Below are positions 35,043 to 48,935 of a stretch of DNA of 64,000 bases, piece by piece. Both the position numbers and the translations under genes were made by a program. The notes under the pieces were generated by a model. That model saw nothing but the letters and a program-made list of their open reading frames with translations. It was not told the DNA's origin and did no database searches. The number at the start of each line of letters is the position of its first letter. Positions within the stretch are counted from its first letter, which is position 1. This DNA comes from [Mycobacterium] stephanolepidis (lineage in GTDB: Bacteria > Actinomycetota > Actinomycetes > Mycobacteriales > Mycobacteriaceae). The stretch covers positions 1,364,001 to 1,428,000 of the forward strand of contig NZ_AP018165.1 in assembly GCF_002356335.1 (NCBI RefSeq). Direction: 5' to 3'.

Positions 35043-35480
35043 TTGAGCGTGACGGCGATGATCGAGATATCGGTCATCGCCGTCCTTGCTTTGGCGGTGG
35101 CTGCGTTGAGCTTTCGTCTGCTCAAGTTGCGGCACGGCGGTACCGCGGCGCTGCTGCGCGATGTGCCGGAGATGGGGGAGGGGCGCTGGCGACACGGCGT
35201 CATGCGCTATCGCGAATCTCAGGCCGAGTTCTATCGGCTTTCCAGTGTGCGGCTCTGGCCCGATCGCCGGCTTTCGCGGCGTGACCTGGAGATCATCGAT
35301 CGGCGGATCCCGCGCGGTGATGAGTACGACATCATGACGGCCGAGATCGTGGTGCTGCAGCTGCGCGATGGTGTGCGCGCCTACGAGATGGCACTGGATC
35401 GCGGTGCGTTGACCGCGTTCATGTCCTGGGTCGAATCTCGGCCCTCACCGCGTGCGGAACGCCGCAGCCGCGAGCGTTAG
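35043..35480 (+). CDS. DUF2550 membrane-anchored protein (Rv1312-like)
   Basis: 145 residues. One N-terminal membrane helix (ISVIAVLALAVAALSFRLL) followed by a basic cytoplasmic domain with conserved segments FYRLSSVRLWPDRRLSRRDLE and ALDRGALTAFMSWVESRPSP. The family is actinobacterial and follows the ATP synthase operon in mycobacteria; its function is unknown. TTG 35043 gives MSVTAMIEI, like Rv1312; GTG 35049 is an alternative. Its stop overlaps by 4 nt the stop of the convergent adenosyltransferase gene. Confidence 0.75.
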   Translation: MSVTAMIEISVIAVLALAVAALSFRLLKLRHGGTAALLRDVPEMGEGRWRHGVMRYRESQAEFYRLSSVRLWPDRRLSRRDLEIIDRRIPRGDEYDIMTAEIVVLQLRDGVRAYEMALDRGALTAFMSWVESRPSPRAERRSRER

Positions 35481-36103
35481 GCGGGCTGCGCCGGCCCGCC
35501 GGGCTTCCAGAGAGTGTCCTTACCGTCGTTGGCAACCCGCGACAGGATGAACAAGAGATCCGAGAGTCGGTTGAGGTACTTGGCGGTCAGCACGTTGGTG
35601 CTGTCGGGGTAGGCGTCGATGGCAGCCCAGGCCGCACGTTCTGCCCGACGTGCCACGGTCCGCGCTACGTGCAACAACCCGGATAGCGGGGTACCGCCCG
35701 GCAGCACAAATGAATTCAGTTTCGGCAGATCGGCGTTGTACTCGTCGCACCAGCGCTCGAGACGGTCGATGTAGGGCTGGGTTATCCGCAGCGGTGGATA
35801 CTCGGGATCGGGTACCACGGGAGTGGACAGGTCCGCGCCGGCGTCAAAGAGGTCGTTCTGGATCTGCAGTAATACCGAACCGACCGATCGGTCTGGGTTC
35901 CCGAGCACGACCGCGACCCCGATGGCGGCATTGGCCTCGTCACAGTCGGCATATGCGGCGAGCCGCAGATCACTTTTCGATACACGTGAGAAGTCGCTCA
36001 GACCCGTGGTTCCGTCATCTCCGGTCCGGGTATAGATGCGCGTCAGATGTACGCCGCTCGATGATCCTCGCTCACGTTGCGGGTCGGGGGCCTCATCGGT
36101 CAT
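35477..36103 (-). CDS. PduO-type cob(I)alamin adenosyltransferase (Rv1314c-like)
   Basis: 208 residues. Transfers the adenosyl group of ATP to cob(I)alamin, making coenzyme B12 for enzymes such as methylmalonyl-CoA mutase. The ATP-binding N-terminal motif is [19 protein letters not shown]; the later motifs [32 protein letters not shown] and RRAERAAW are all present. ATG 36103 gives MTDEAPDPQ; upstream the frame overlaps the divergent murA start region. The methylmalonyl-CoA epimerase gene further on belongs to the same metabolism. Confidence 0.93.
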   Translation of the reverse strand: MTDEAPDPQRERGSSSGVHLTRIYTRTGDDGTTGLSDFSRVSKSDLRLAAYADCDEANAAIGVAVVLGNPDRSVGSVLLQIQNDLFDAGADLSTPVVPDPEYPPLRITQPYIDRLERWCDEYNADLPKLNSFVLPGGTPLSGLLHVARTVARRAERAAWAAIDAYPDSTNVLTAKYLNRLSDLLFILSRVANDGKDTLWKPGGPAQPA

Positions 36104-36136
36104 GTGTCGAAACGTTACCCGGCTACGCTGTCGGGC

Positions 36137-37390
36137 GTGAGCGAGCATTTCTTGGTGACCGGCGGCGCCCGGCTTACCGGCAACGTGGCAGTAACCGGCG
36201 CCAAGAACAGCGTGCTCAAGCTGATGGCCGCCGCTCTCCTTGCCGAGGGAACCAGCACCATCACCAACTGTCCGGACATCCTTGATGTGCCGCTGATGGC
36301 GGATGTGCTGCGGGGATTGGGCGCGACGGTGGAGCTAGAGGGTGATGTCGTCAGGATCACTTCCCCGGACGAACCCAAGTACGAGGCCGATTTCGCGGCG
36401 GTGCGGCAGTTCCGGGCCTCGGTGTGTGTCCTGGGTCCCCTGGTGGGCCGCTGTCGGCGTGCCAAGGTGGCGTTACCGGGCGGAGACGCCATCGGGTCAC
36501 GTCCGCTCGACATGCATCAGGCGGGCCTGCGTCAGCTCGGGGCGGAATGCACCATCGAGCATGGGTGTGTGGTTGCCGAGGCAAAAGCATTGCACGGAGC
36601 CGATATTCAGCTTGAGTTCCCCTCCGTCGGGGCAACCGAGAACATCCTGATGGCCGCGGTGCTTGCCGATGGCGTCACTACCATCCACAACGCCGCGCGT
36701 GAACCGGATGTGGTGGACCTGTGCACCATGCTGGTCCAGATGGGTGCCCAGATAGAGGGTGCCGGAACGTCGACGTTAACGGTGATCGGTGTTCCGAAGC
36801 TTCATCCCACCGAGCATCGCGTTATTGGAGACCGAATCGTCGCTGCCACTTGGGGTTTGGCTGCCGCGATGACGCGCGGCGATGTCACGGTGACGGGAGT
36901 GGATCCGGAGCACCTGCAGTTGGTGCTGCATAAGCTGCATGATGCGGGCGCCACAGTTACTCAGAACGACAACGGATTTCGTGTAGTTCAGTACGAGCGT
37001 CCCAAAGCGATAAACGTGGCCACCCTGCCATTCCCTGGATTCCCAACTGACTTGCAGCCCATGGCAATTGGGCTCGCCGCGATAGCGGACGGCACCTCCA
37101 TGATCACCGAGAACGTCTTCGAGGCCCGATTCCGCTTCGTCGAGGAGATGATGCGGCTGGGAGCGGATGCCCGGACGGATGGGCACCACGCTGTGGTCCG
37201 GGGTATCCGCCAACTGTCCAGCGCTCCGGTGTGGTCGTCGGATATCCGGGCAGGTGCGGGCCTGGTGCTGGCGGGTCTAGTGGCGGATGGCGTCACCGAG
37301 GTATACGATGTGTTTCATATCGACCGCGGTTACCCGTTGTTCGTGGAGAATCTCCAGAGCCTGGGTGCCGAAGTCGAGCGGGTCAGCTAG
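36137..37390 (+). CDS. murA: UDP-N-acetylglucosamine 1-carboxyvinyltransferase
   Basis: 417 residues. First committed step of peptidoglycan synthesis, adding enolpyruvate to UDP-GlcNAc. Start GTG 36137 gives [13 protein letters not shown] and the family motif [12 protein letters not shown]. In the catalytic loop [15 protein letters not shown] the residue that is Cys115 in E. coli is Asp117, the known basis of mycobacterial fosfomycin resistance. The gene lies directly upstream of the rRNA promoters, the conserved mycobacterial murA-rrn arrangement, so read-through from murA can contribute to rRNA transcription. Confidence 0.97.
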   Translation: MSEHFLVTGGARLTGNVAVTGAKNSVLKLMAAALLAEGTSTITNCPDILDVPLMADVLRGLGATVELEGDVVRITSPDEPKYEADFAAVRQFRASVCVLGPLVGRCRRAKVALPGGDAIGSRPLDMHQAGLRQLGAECTIEHGCVVAEAKALHGADIQLEFPSVGATENILMAAVLADGVTTIHNAAREPDVVDLCTMLVQMGAQIEGAGTSTLTVIGVPKLHPTEHRVIGDRIVAATWGLAAAMTRGDVTVTGVDPEHLQLVLHKLHDAGATVTQNDNGFRVVQYERPKAINVATLPFPGFPTDLQPMAIGLAAIADGTSMITENVFEARFRFVEEMMRLGADARTDGHHAVVRGIRQLSSAPVWSSDIRAGAGLVLAGLVADGVTEVYDVFHIDRGYPLFVENLQSLGAEVERVS

Positions 37391-37415
37391 CGCTGACCAC
37401 CCCCAGAACCCGAAG

Positions 37416-37445
37416 TTGACTCAAGTTCATTGGACTTGGTACAGT
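37416..37445 (+). promoter_or_regulatory. rRNA operon promoter, unit 1
   Basis: TTGACT at 37416-37421, 18-nt spacer, TACAGT at 37440-37445. Closest to the murA stop and the most diverged of the four copies. Confidence 0.75.
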
Positions 37446-37542
37446 GGTCGGGTTGCCCTGAATGAGCGAGGCCGGGACAAGGAAGCGATTCCGAAATTCC
37501 GGTCTTAGGTTGGTGCGCAGTTGACCAGCCAAAACCTGGAGT

Positions 37543-37572
37543 TTGACTCAAGTTCACCGAACTTGATACGGT
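37543..37572 (+). promoter_or_regulatory. rRNA operon promoter, unit 2
   Basis: TTGACT at 37543-37548, 18-nt spacer, TACGGT at 37567-37572. The spacer contains the inverted repeat AAGTTC-ACC-GAACTT. Confidence 0.82.
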
Positions 37573-37671
37573 TCCCGGGCCGCTTACAAAGGGCGAAAGC
37601 CGAAATAGAAGAAGAAATTCAGATATCTCGGCGATCGGATGGTGCGCAAGTGACCAGCCAAAACCGGGAAT

Positions 37672-37701
37672 TTGACTCAAGTTCACCGAACTTGATACGG
37701 T
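37672..37701 (+). promoter_or_regulatory. rRNA operon promoter, unit 3
   Basis: TTGACT at 37672-37677, 18-nt spacer, TACGGT at 37696-37701; spacer identical to that of unit 2. Confidence 0.82.
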
Positions 37702-37799
37702 TTCCAAGTCGCTCGGAAGAGCGAAAGTCGGAATTCAGGAAGAAATTCCAGAATGTCGGCGATCGGATGGTGCGCAGGTGACCAGCCAAAACCGGGAAT

Positions 37800-37829
37800 T
37801 TGACTCAAGTTCACCGAACTTGATACGGT
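37800..37829 (+). promoter_or_regulatory. rRNA operon promoter, unit 4
   Basis: TTGACT at 37800-37805, 18-nt spacer, TACGGT at 37824-37829. It is the promoter nearest to 16S, about 165 nt upstream of the mature end. Confidence 0.82.
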
Positions 37830-37903
37830 TTCCGAGTCGCCTGAAAGGGCGAAGGCGAGAATAAGGGAAGAAATTCCCGAATTCATAGCCGCAAAAATAA
37901 AAA

Positions 37904-37957
37904 TGTGTTGTTTGAGAACTCAATAGTGTGTCAGTGTTTATATAGACATTTTATGTC
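37904..37957 (+). promoter_or_regulatory. Pre-16S leader with antitermination-like element
   Basis: TGTTGTTTGAGAACTCAATA (37904-37923) is the element found in mycobacterial rRNA leaders and linked to antitermination and processing. It is followed by a small hairpin GACAT-TTT-ATGTC (37945-37957) like a boxB element. Function is inferred from its conserved place, not tested here. Confidence 0.55.
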
Positions 37958-37962
37958 GATAA

Positions 37963-37979
37963 CAATTCTTTTGACAGTT
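37963..37979 (+). other. 5' arm of pre-16S processing stem
   Basis: CAATTCTT-T-TGACAGTT here is complementary, with a single T/T mismatch, to AACTGTCA-T-AAGAATTG at 39644-39660 downstream of 16S. The 17-bp helix would bring the 16S ends together for RNase III cleavage. Confidence 0.75.
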
Positions 37980-37996
37980 GTTTTGTCGGGATCAAT

Positions 37997-42925
<4,929 letters not shown>

Positions 42926-43005
42926 ATAAATCGCAACCACTATTCGTCGTCATTTGACGACCACACTCCACCACCAGATAACTTGTGTGTTAATCACACG
43001 AAAGA

Positions 43006-43123
43006 GTTACGGCGGCCACAGCGAGAGGGAAACGCCCGGTCCCATCCCGAACCCGGAAGCTAAGCCTCTCAGCGCCGATGGTACTGTTCTTAACACGGAA
43101 CGGAAGAGTAGGACACCGCCGAA
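43006..43123 (+). rRNA. rrf: 5S ribosomal RNA
   Basis: Starts at GTTACGGCGGCCACAGCG and ends at GGACACCGCCGAAC; the two ends pair (GGCGG with CCGCC). The segment CGGTCCCATCCCGAACCCGGAAGCTAAG is the conserved 5S core. It lies about 80 bases after 23S and just before the operon terminator. Confidence 0.95.
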
Positions 43124-43133
43124 CATAAATTGG

Positions 43134-43165
43134 AAATACCCCCCAGGAAACTGGGGGGTATTTTC
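43134..43165 (+). terminator. Terminator of the rRNA operon
   Basis: AAATACCCCCCAG-GAAA-CTGGGGGGTATTTT: a perfect stem of about 13 bp with a GAAA tetraloop ending in a T-run, 11 nt after 5S. A strong intrinsic terminator. Confidence 0.95.
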
Positions 43166-43215
43166 ATATTCTGACTGCTAGATTTTGAACAGCGTTGCGT
43201 AGAGATGGGAATCTA

Positions 43216-44085
43216 GTGCAGGCATTCAAGGGGCGCTTCAAGCTGAAGCCGACTGCCGCCACCGTGGGTGCGGTCGTCCTCGTACTGGTCATCTACGTCG
43301 GATTTCTTGTCATCTACCGGATGTTGGATCATCATTCCGGTCCTGCTTCGGCGGATCTCGATCTTTCCCGGGACAACGAGACTGTGGTGGTCATCGATCT
43401 GCAGGATCTGCGGACGGTGAATAACCGGTTGGATTCTGAGATTGTGGTGCTGCCCGCCAAAACGAACCTTGATTCCTTCGGCCTGCTGAATGCGGACATG
43501 TCCGTCCGGTTGGTGTCATCGCTGGATTATGGCGAGCGGCATTTTCCGCGGGGCACGTTACCCGCGGCTACGGACGACACTCTGGTCGCAACGGGCGATG
43601 CTCAGTCGTGGCCCTTCGATGAATACTCCACGGAGAAGCTGCGCGCTGAAGTCATGGTGGGCAACGGGGAAGGGCGACGTGCCGTGCCCGCGCGCATCGA
43701 AGTGATCGGCAGCTTGGGCGGATGGCGTGTGTCGACGGAGACGTCGCAGGCTCCCGCAGGCAAGGGTGACCAGACCACGATCACGTTGGTACGTGCTCGT
43801 GGCACGTTGGCATTCGATGTCGGTATATGCCTTGTGCTGATCACGCTTCCGACGATGGCGCTGATTGTGGCGATTGAGACGGTCAGAGGGCGGAAGAAGT
43901 TCCACCCGCCGTTGACGACGTGGTTCGGAACGATGTTGTTCGCGATCGTGCCCCTGCGGAACATCCTGCCCGGGGCGCCACCGCCGGGAGCATGGATAGA
44001 TCAGGCATTGGTGCTGTGGGTGCTCATCGCACTCGTCGTGGCGATGGTGCTCTATGTCGAAGCGTGGTGGAAGCAGTCCGAATAG
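43216..44085 (+). CDS. DUF4436 membrane protein
   Basis: 289 residues. One helix near the N-terminus (AATVGAVVLVLVIYVGFLVI), an extracytoplasmic domain of about 150 residues, then three helices near the C-terminus (LAFDVGICLVLITLPTMALI, WFGTMLFAIVPLRNILPGAP, ALVLWVLIALVVAMVLYV). The FRNxLPGAPPxG pattern just before the last helix is the hallmark of DUF4436. Function unknown. GTG 43216 is preferred over TTG 43195 because GATGGGA precedes it. First gene after the rRNA terminator. Confidence 0.75.
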   Translation: MQAFKGRFKLKPTAATVGAVVLVLVIYVGFLVIYRMLDHHSGPASADLDLSRDNETVVVIDLQDLRTVNNRLDSEIVVLPAKTNLDSFGLLNADMSVRLVSSLDYGERHFPRGTLPAATDDTLVATGDAQSWPFDEYSTEKLRAEVMVGNGEGRRAVPARIEVIGSLGGWRVSTETSQAPAGKGDQTTITLVRARGTLAFDVGICLVLITLPTMALIVAIETVRGRKKFHPPLTTWFGTMLFAIVPLRNILPGAPPPGAWIDQALVLWVLIALVVAMVLYVEAWWKQSE

Positions 44086-44105
44086 GCGGCGGTGCCCACA
44101 CGGCT

Positions 44106-45716
44106 TCAGGCCACAGGTACCGCGAGTTCGGTGGGCTCGGAGCGGCCACGCAGCGTAACGGTATCGCCGGAGCGCCAATGCAAGGCCTCGCGATGGTGGG
44201 CGCGCAACACGGTGTCCAACGAGGCCACCAATTGTCCGGGCACAGTTTTGGAAAGCTCGCAGAGCCGGGCTGCCTCGTTAACCGGATCGCCGATCACGGT
44301 GTATTCGAAACGGTCATGGGCCCCGACGTTTCCGGCCACAGCCTGCCCCGAGGCGACACCGATGCCTGCTTGGCATTCGGGGACCTCGGCCCGTAGTCGG
44401 CGGGCAATGGCGCGCGCGGCGGCGAGCGCCTGGCTCTCGGGGCGGTCTTGCCGAACAGGCGCGCCGAACACTGCGAGGGTGGCGTCGCCCTCGAACTTGT
44501 TGACCATGCCCTCGTAACGGTCGATTTCTTCGACGACGACGGTGAAGAATCGGTTCAGCAATGCCACCACCTCGATCGCCGGCCGAGTGGCTGCCAGCTG
44601 GGTGGACCCGACGATATCGGCGAAAAGCACCGCGACGTGGCGTTCTTCGCCGCCGAGCGCCGGCTGTTGCAACTCGGCGGCGGCGGCGACCTCGCGGCCG
44701 ACATGCTTACCGAAGAGGTCCCGGACCCGCTCGCGCTCGCGCAGGCCCTCCGCCATGGTGTTGAAACCTGCCTGCAGCTCGCCCAGCTCGGTGCCGTCGT
44801 AGACCACCAGATTGACATCCAGGTCGTTCTGCTCGACGCGCTTGAGCGCGGACTGAACCTCTTTCACCGGGGTGGCGAGCATCCAGGAGGAGATCCAGAT
44901 GAGGATGAGCCCGAAGGTCGGGATCGCGCCGGCGATGATGATGACCGCCACCGCCAGCTGCTTGACCGTGAAGTTACCGAAGATGAGCGCGCCGACACCG
45001 GTGAGCATGAGGCCGACCGCGGGGACACCAGATCCCAGCACCCAGGCCAACATGGTGCGCACCATGATTCCCGAAGCGAGCCGTCTTCTGCGATACCCGG
45101 CTTCGAGTGCTCGTGCGGCGACGGGCCGCATCGCGAACTCGGTGAACAGGTAGTTGGCCGCACAGACCACTACCCCGCTGAACCCCACCGCGAAGAAGAT
45201 CTTGGGGATGTAGAGCGGATTTTGTATCCCGTAGAGCGTGGTGAACAAGGCGGTGCCGCCCGCCCACAAAATCGCCTCGACGACCGTCAGGCGCCGCGGG
45301 ACCGCGAATGCGTTGCGCTGGTCCGCCTTGGTCGGTTCCCGTTCGTCCAGGGCCCACCGCACCACCTTGAAGATGCGGCGGGTACCCCACACGGCGCCGA
45401 TGAGCACCGCCAGCGTCACATACACCGGAACGACCACGAAGTGGATCCACCAGGGCGCGTCGAAGACGTTGGGATCGGGCACCGCGACGAGCACCAGAAG
45501 GATGACGACGGCGACACCAATCAGGTTGGCGGCCACCACGAACACGGTCAGCATCAGCTGGATACGGATGCGCTGGATGAGCGTGCTTTCGTCATAGCGG
45601 CCCAGCAGCCACGATCCGTACCCGTCGCCGGCCTCGAGTCGGCCGGTCTGCCCGGTGATCGTGGCCAGGGCACGGCCCACTCGCTGCGACACTGCGCGAA
45701 TCGACTCGTTTGCCAT
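44106..45716 (-). CDS. Membrane-bound class III adenylate cyclase with HAMP domain (Rv1318c-1320c type)
   Basis: 536 residues. Six membrane helices in the first 260 residues, a HAMP linker ([20 protein letters not shown]), then a catalytic class III domain. The metal-binding Asp residues are in [11 protein letters not shown] and [13 protein letters not shown]; Lys in VNKFEGD specifies adenine; the transition-state residues appear in [11 protein letters not shown]. This architecture matches Rv1318c, Rv1319c and Rv1320c, three adjacent paralogues in M. tuberculosis; only one copy is present here. Makes cAMP in response to an unknown membrane signal. Divergent from nucS. Confidence 0.93.
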   Translation of the reverse strand: MANESIRAVSQRVGRALATITGQTGRLEAGDGYGSWLLGRYDESTLIQRIRIQLMLTVFVVAANLIGVAVVILLVLVAVPDPNVFDAPWWIHFVVVPVYVTLAVLIGAVWGTRRIFKVVRWALDEREPTKADQRNAFAVPRRLTVVEAILWAGGTALFTTLYGIQNPLYIPKIFFAVGFSGVVVCAANYLFTEFAMRPVAARALEAGYRRRRLASGIMVRTMLAWVLGSGVPAVGLMLTGVGALIFGNFTVKQLAVAVIIIAGAIPTFGLILIWISSWMLATPVKEVQSALKRVEQNDLDVNLVVYDGTELGELQAGFNTMAEGLRERERVRDLFGKHVGREVAAAAELQQPALGGEERHVAVLFADIVGSTQLAATRPAIEVVALLNRFFTVVVEEIDRYEGMVNKFEGDATLAVFGAPVRQDRPESQALAAARAIARRLRAEVPECQAGIGVASGQAVAGNVGAHDRFEYTVIGDPVNEAARLCELSKTVPGQLVASLDTVLRAHHREALHWRSGDTVTLRGRSEPTELAVPVA

Positions 45717-45740
45717 AGTTGTCGCCAGCCTAACTCCCTA

Positions 45741-45746
45741 TACAGT
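45741..45746 (+). promoter_or_regulatory. -10 element of nucS, probably leaderless transcript
   Basis: TACAGT lies 6 nt before the nucS GTG (45753) within CCCTATACAGTGGGCCGGTG. At that distance transcription would begin at or next to the start codon, so the mRNA would have no leader, which is common in mycobacteria. No -35 is evident. Confidence 0.5.
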
Positions 45747-45752
45747 GGGCCG

Positions 45753-46442
45753 GTGCGTCTCGTCGTAGCTCAATGCACCGTTAATTATGTCGGTCGGCTC
45801 ACCGCCCACCTTCCGTCCGCCAAGCGGCTCCTGCTTATCAAGGCCGATGGTTCGGTGAGCGTGCACGCCGATGATCGTGCCTACAAGCCGTTGAACTGGA
45901 TGAGCCCGCCGTGCTGGCTTGTCGAGACGGAGAACGAGGAGTCTGCGGAAAGTGGCGCCTCGACCGTCTGGGTGGTCGAGAACAAGGCCGGTGAGCAGCT
46001 GCGGATCACCATCGAGAACATCGAGCACGACTCGGCCCATGAGCTCGGGGTCGACCCCGGATTGGTCAAGGATGGAGTCGAGGCGCACCTGCAGGAGTTG
46101 CTCGCAGAGCACGTCGCGTTGCTCGGCGACGGATACACCCTGGTGCGGCGCGAGTACATGACGCCGATCGGGCCGGTGGACCTGCTGTGCCGGGACGCCG
46201 ACGGTGCGACTGTTGCGGTCGAGATCAAGCGCCGGGGTGAGATTGACGGCGTCGAGCAGCTCACCCGATATCTAGAACTGCTCAACCGGGACACCACGCT
46301 GGCGCCGGTCGCCGGCGTCTTCGCCGCGCAACAGATCAAGCCGCAGGCCCGCACTCTTGCCGAAGATCGCGGAATCCGTTGTCTCATACTGGACTACGAC
46401 GCGATGCGGGGAATGGACTCAGACGAATTCCGTTTGTTCTGA
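45753..46442 (+). CDS. nucS: Mismatch-specific endonuclease NucS (EndoMS)
   Basis: 229 residues. In actinobacteria, which lack MutS and MutL, NucS cleaves both strands at mismatches and keeps mutation rates low. The N-terminal DNA-binding beta domain starts [20 protein letters not shown]; the C-terminal RecB-like nuclease core has [11 protein letters not shown] and [20 protein letters not shown] with the D-ExK catalytic residues; the end DEFRLF is the beta-clamp binding tail. GTG 45753 chosen by similarity and position; no ribosome-binding site, fitting a leaderless mRNA. Confidence 0.95.
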   Translation: MRLVVAQCTVNYVGRLTAHLPSAKRLLLIKADGSVSVHADDRAYKPLNWMSPPCWLVETENEESAESGASTVWVVENKAGEQLRITIENIEHDSAHELGVDPGLVKDGVEAHLQELLAEHVALLGDGYTLVRREYMTPIGPVDLLCRDADGATVAVEIKRRGEIDGVEQLTRYLELLNRDTTLAPVAGVFAAQQIKPQARTLAEDRGIRCLILDYDAMRGMDSDEFRLF

Positions 46443-46471
46443 AATAGGCCCACCCCTCATAGAATCACCGC

Positions 46472-46777
46472 ATGGGCCGCCGACATCCGCCGCGTCGTGC
46501 CGTTGGCGACCGCGTCGGCGTGCCGCCTCTCGGCCGTGACCAGGTCGAACAGGGGACCGACGGGCTGGACTACCGGGTGCGCAGGATCGCGGCAGCACGC
46601 GCGATCAAGGTCTACCGCTGTCCCGGATGCGATCACGAGATCGCGATCGGCGTCGCCCATGTCGTGGTGTGGCCCGTCTCCGAGAGGCAAGACAAGGGAG
46701 TAGAGGACCGCCGGCACTGGCATACGCCGTGCTGGGTTAACCGCGCGAATCGGAGCCCGACGCGGCGGTGGAGCTAG
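46472..46777 (+). CDS. Small zinc-ribbon-like protein (Rv1322-like)
   Basis: 101 residues, conserved between nucS and the epimerase gene in mycobacteria. Basic N-terminus, then the motif YRCPGCDHEIAIGVAHVVVW with CPxC, followed by a distal RRHWHTPCW with His and Cys, so a metal site of the CxxC-H-H/C type is likely. Function unknown. Its stop overlaps the stop of the convergent epimerase gene. Confidence 0.8.
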   Translation: MGRRHPPRRAVGDRVGVPPLGRDQVEQGTDGLDYRVRRIAAARAIKVYRCPGCDHEIAIGVAHVVVWPVSERQDKGVEDRRHWHTPCWVNRANRSPTRRWS

Positions 46778-47247
46778 TGGGACTGCGTCGGCTGGACGAG
46801 CTCGATGAGCACGCCGCCGGTGTCCTTGGGATGCAGGAAGTTGATCCGTGAGTTCGCGGTGCCGATGCGCGGCTCGTCGTACAGCACTCGTACGCCCGCG
46901 GCGCGGAGCTGATCGGACAGCGCATCGATGTCGGTGACGCGGTAGGCCAGCTGCTGCAGGCCGGCTCCCTTGGTGTTCAGGAACTTGGCGATCGGCGAGG
47001 ACTCATTCAGCGGTGCCATCAACTGGATCTGTGAGCTGCCGGGTTCGGCTCCGGGGAAGGACAGCATCGCCTCGCGGACACCCTGACCCTCGTTGATCTC
47101 CTCGTGCACCAGGATCATGCCCAGGTGTTCGTGGTACCACTCGATTGCGACGTCCAGGTCGGGCACCGCGATGCCCACGTGGTCGATCGCGGTCACCAGA
47201 CCGGTCGATAGGATCGAGGGAACATCAAGAGGAGACGATGTCGTCAT
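46774..47247 (-). CDS. Methylmalonyl-CoA epimerase (Rv1322A-like)
   Basis: 157 residues with two betaalphabetabetabeta (VOC) modules. It interconverts R- and S-methylmalonyl-CoA in the propionate pathway feeding the B12-dependent mutase. The metal ligands are His in TAIDHVGIAVPDLD, Gln near SSQIQLMAPL, His in LQQLAYRVTD region and Glu in GGVLIELVQP. ATG 47247 follows the divergent region before fadA4. The adenosyltransferase gene at 35477 supports the same pathway. Confidence 0.9.
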   Translation of the reverse strand: MTTSSPLDVPSILSTGLVTAIDHVGIAVPDLDVAIEWYHEHLGMILVHEEINEGQGVREAMLSFPGAEPGSSQIQLMAPLNESSPIAKFLNTKGAGLQQLAYRVTDIDALSDQLRAAGVRVLYDEPRIGTANSRINFLHPKDTGGVLIELVQPTQSH

Positions 47248-47307
47248 AACGCAACGGTAACGCGTTCCAGAAAACGGCGTCCACTCGAGCAGTATTAAGG
47301 AGATTCG

Positions 47308-48486
47308 ATGAGCACGTCCGTGATTGTTGCTGGAGCGCGTACGCCCGTTGGCCGCTTCCAGGGATCGCTGAAGGATTTCTCGGGCGCTCAGCTCGGCGGT
47401 ATCGCCATCAAGGGCGCTCTGGAGAAGGCCAAGGTGGCACCGTCTGCCGTCGATTACGTGATCATGGGCCAGGTCCTCACCGCGGGCGCAGGCCAGATTC
47501 CCGCACGCCAGGCCGCCGTTGCCGGTGGAATCGGTATGGATGTGCCGGCGCTCACCATCAACAAGGTGTGCCTTTCCGGTGTCGACGCCATTGCGCTGGC
47601 TGATCAGCTGATTCGGGCCGGTGAGTTCGAGGTTGTCGTCGCCGGTGGTCAGGAATCGATGACGAATGCCCCGCATCTGCTGCCCAAGAGCCGCTTCGGT
47701 TTCAAGTACGGCGATGTGACGCTCGTCGACCACATGGCCTTCGACGGCCTGCATGATGCCTTCACCGACCAGGCGATGGGCATCCTCACCGAACAGCGCA
47801 ATGCCTCCGACAAGTTCACCCGCGAGGAGCAGGACGAATTCGCGGCACGCTCGCATCAGAATGCCGCCCGCGCGTGGAAGGACGGTGTCTTCGCCGACGA
47901 GGTGGTCTCGGTTCAGATCCCGCAGCGCAAGGGTGATCCGATCGAGTTCGCCGAGGACGAGGGCATCCGCGCGGACACCACCGCGGCATCACTTGCGGGA
48001 CTGCGTCCGGCGTTCAGTAAGGACGGCACCATCACGGCAGGGTCGTCCTCGCCGATCTCCGACGGCGCCTGCGCGGTGGTCGTGATGAGCAAGGAGCGCG
48101 CGGAGCGCGAGGGGCTGGAGTGGATCGCCGAGATCGGTGCACATGGCGTGGTCGCCGGCCCTGATTCCAGCCTGCAGCTGCAGCCGGCCAACGCCATTCG
48201 GAAGGCCTGTGAGCGGGAAGGGATTTCCCCCGAGCAGCTCGATCTGGTCGAGATCAATGAGGCCTTCGCGCTGGTGGGCTTGGCCTCGGTGAAGGACTTG
48301 GGTATCGACCCGGCGAAGGTCAACGTGAACGGCGGAGCGATCGCCATCGGTCATCCCATCGGAATGTCGGGTGCCCGTATCACTCTGCACCTGGCGCAGG
48401 AACTCAAGCGCCGCGGTGGCGGAATCGGAGTGGCCGCACTGTGCGGCGGCGGTGGTCAGGGTGATGCCCTGATCGTGCGGGTGTGA
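47308..48486 (+). CDS. fadA4: Acetyl-CoA acetyltransferase (thiolase)
   Basis: 392 residues. Biosynthetic/degradative thiolase joining or splitting acetoacetyl-CoA. The acylated cysteine is in [15 protein letters not shown], the active-site His in [16 protein letters not shown], and the second Cys in [15 protein letters not shown]. Matches Rv1323 in position. ATG 47308 follows AAGGAG. Divergent from the epimerase gene. Confidence 0.94.
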   Translation: MSTSVIVAGARTPVGRFQGSLKDFSGAQLGGIAIKGALEKAKVAPSAVDYVIMGQVLTAGAGQIPARQAAVAGGIGMDVPALTINKVCLSGVDAIALADQLIRAGEFEVVVAGGQESMTNAPHLLPKSRFGFKYGDVTLVDHMAFDGLHDAFTDQAMGILTEQRNASDKFTREEQDEFAARSHQNAARAWKDGVFADEVVSVQIPQRKGDPIEFAEDEGIRADTTAASLAGLRPAFSKDGTITAGSSSPISDGACAVVVMSKERAEREGLEWIAEIGAHGVVAGPDSSLQLQPANAIRKACEREGISPEQLDLVEINEAFALVGLASVKDLGIDPAKVNVNGGAIAIGHPIGMSGARITLHLAQELKRRGGGIGVAALCGGGGQGDALIVRV

Positions 48487-48547
48487 TTTACGACGCGACG
48501 TAGTAGATCGGTGATGTGTCGGGCGCTGTATCGGGCAGACTGAGGGC

Positions 48548-48901
48548 ATGACACAGCTTTTCGACCTGCGCAGCACTGCCAGCAGGTTTCGCACCGTCGC
48601 GTTGCTCGAAGCCGTCAGCTGGGCGGGTCTGCTCGCCGGGATGTTCTTCAAGTACGTGCCGGACCCGGGGAACGAGATCGGTGTGAAGGTCTTCGGCTGG
48701 ATTCACGGCATCGTCTTCATCGCGTACCTGGTGTTGGGATTCCTCGCGGGCCGCGAGTACCGCTGGAGTCCGCTCACCTGGTTGCTCGCACTGTTAGCTG
48801 GAGTTGCCCCATTATGCAGTGTGATCTTTGTCATATGGGCTGATAAGACGGGCAAATTGCCTATCGCGGGGTCTGCGGCGACGGGCGACGCTGGACCGTA
48901 G
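48548..48901 (+). CDS. DUF3817 membrane protein
   Basis: 117 residues with three membrane helices. Conserved family segments: RFRTVALLEAVSWAGLLAGMFFKY near the N-terminus and GWIHGIVFIAYLVLG in the middle. Small integral membrane protein of unknown function common in actinobacteria. It lies between fadA4 and the thioredoxin-like gene, and its end is 35 nt before the next start. Confidence 0.75.
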   Translation: MTQLFDLRSTASRFRTVALLEAVSWAGLLAGMFFKYVPDPGNEIGVKVFGWIHGIVFIAYLVLGFLAGREYRWSPLTWLLALLAGVAPLCSVIFVIWADKTGKLPIAGSAATGDAGP

Positions 48902-48935
48902 TGCGGAGGCCGTGAGCCGTGACAGACTGGACAGC

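Larger units (their letters stand above)
37395..37886 (+). repeat. Tandem promoter repeat: four units of about 128 bp
   Basis: Units begin with GACCA at 37395, 37523, 37652 and 37780, giving periods of 128, 129 and 128 bp. Each unit contains TTGACTCAAGTTCA about 20-22 nt in and ends with a shared GGTGCGCA before the next unit; the last unit is cut short. Units 2 to 4 are nearly identical around the promoter (GACCAGCCAAAACC); the first has diverged most. The pattern suggests amplification of a single promoter module. Confidence 0.9.

Noticed and set aside
37395..37886. CRISPR array
   Set aside because: The repeats are about 128 bp in tandem with promoter sequences and no short unique spacers, and no cas genes are near.
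44448..45752. Long in-frame extension upstream of nucS
   Set aside because: The frame runs antisense through the cyclase gene and would add over 400 residues of low complexity to NucS, whose normal size fits the GTG at 45753.
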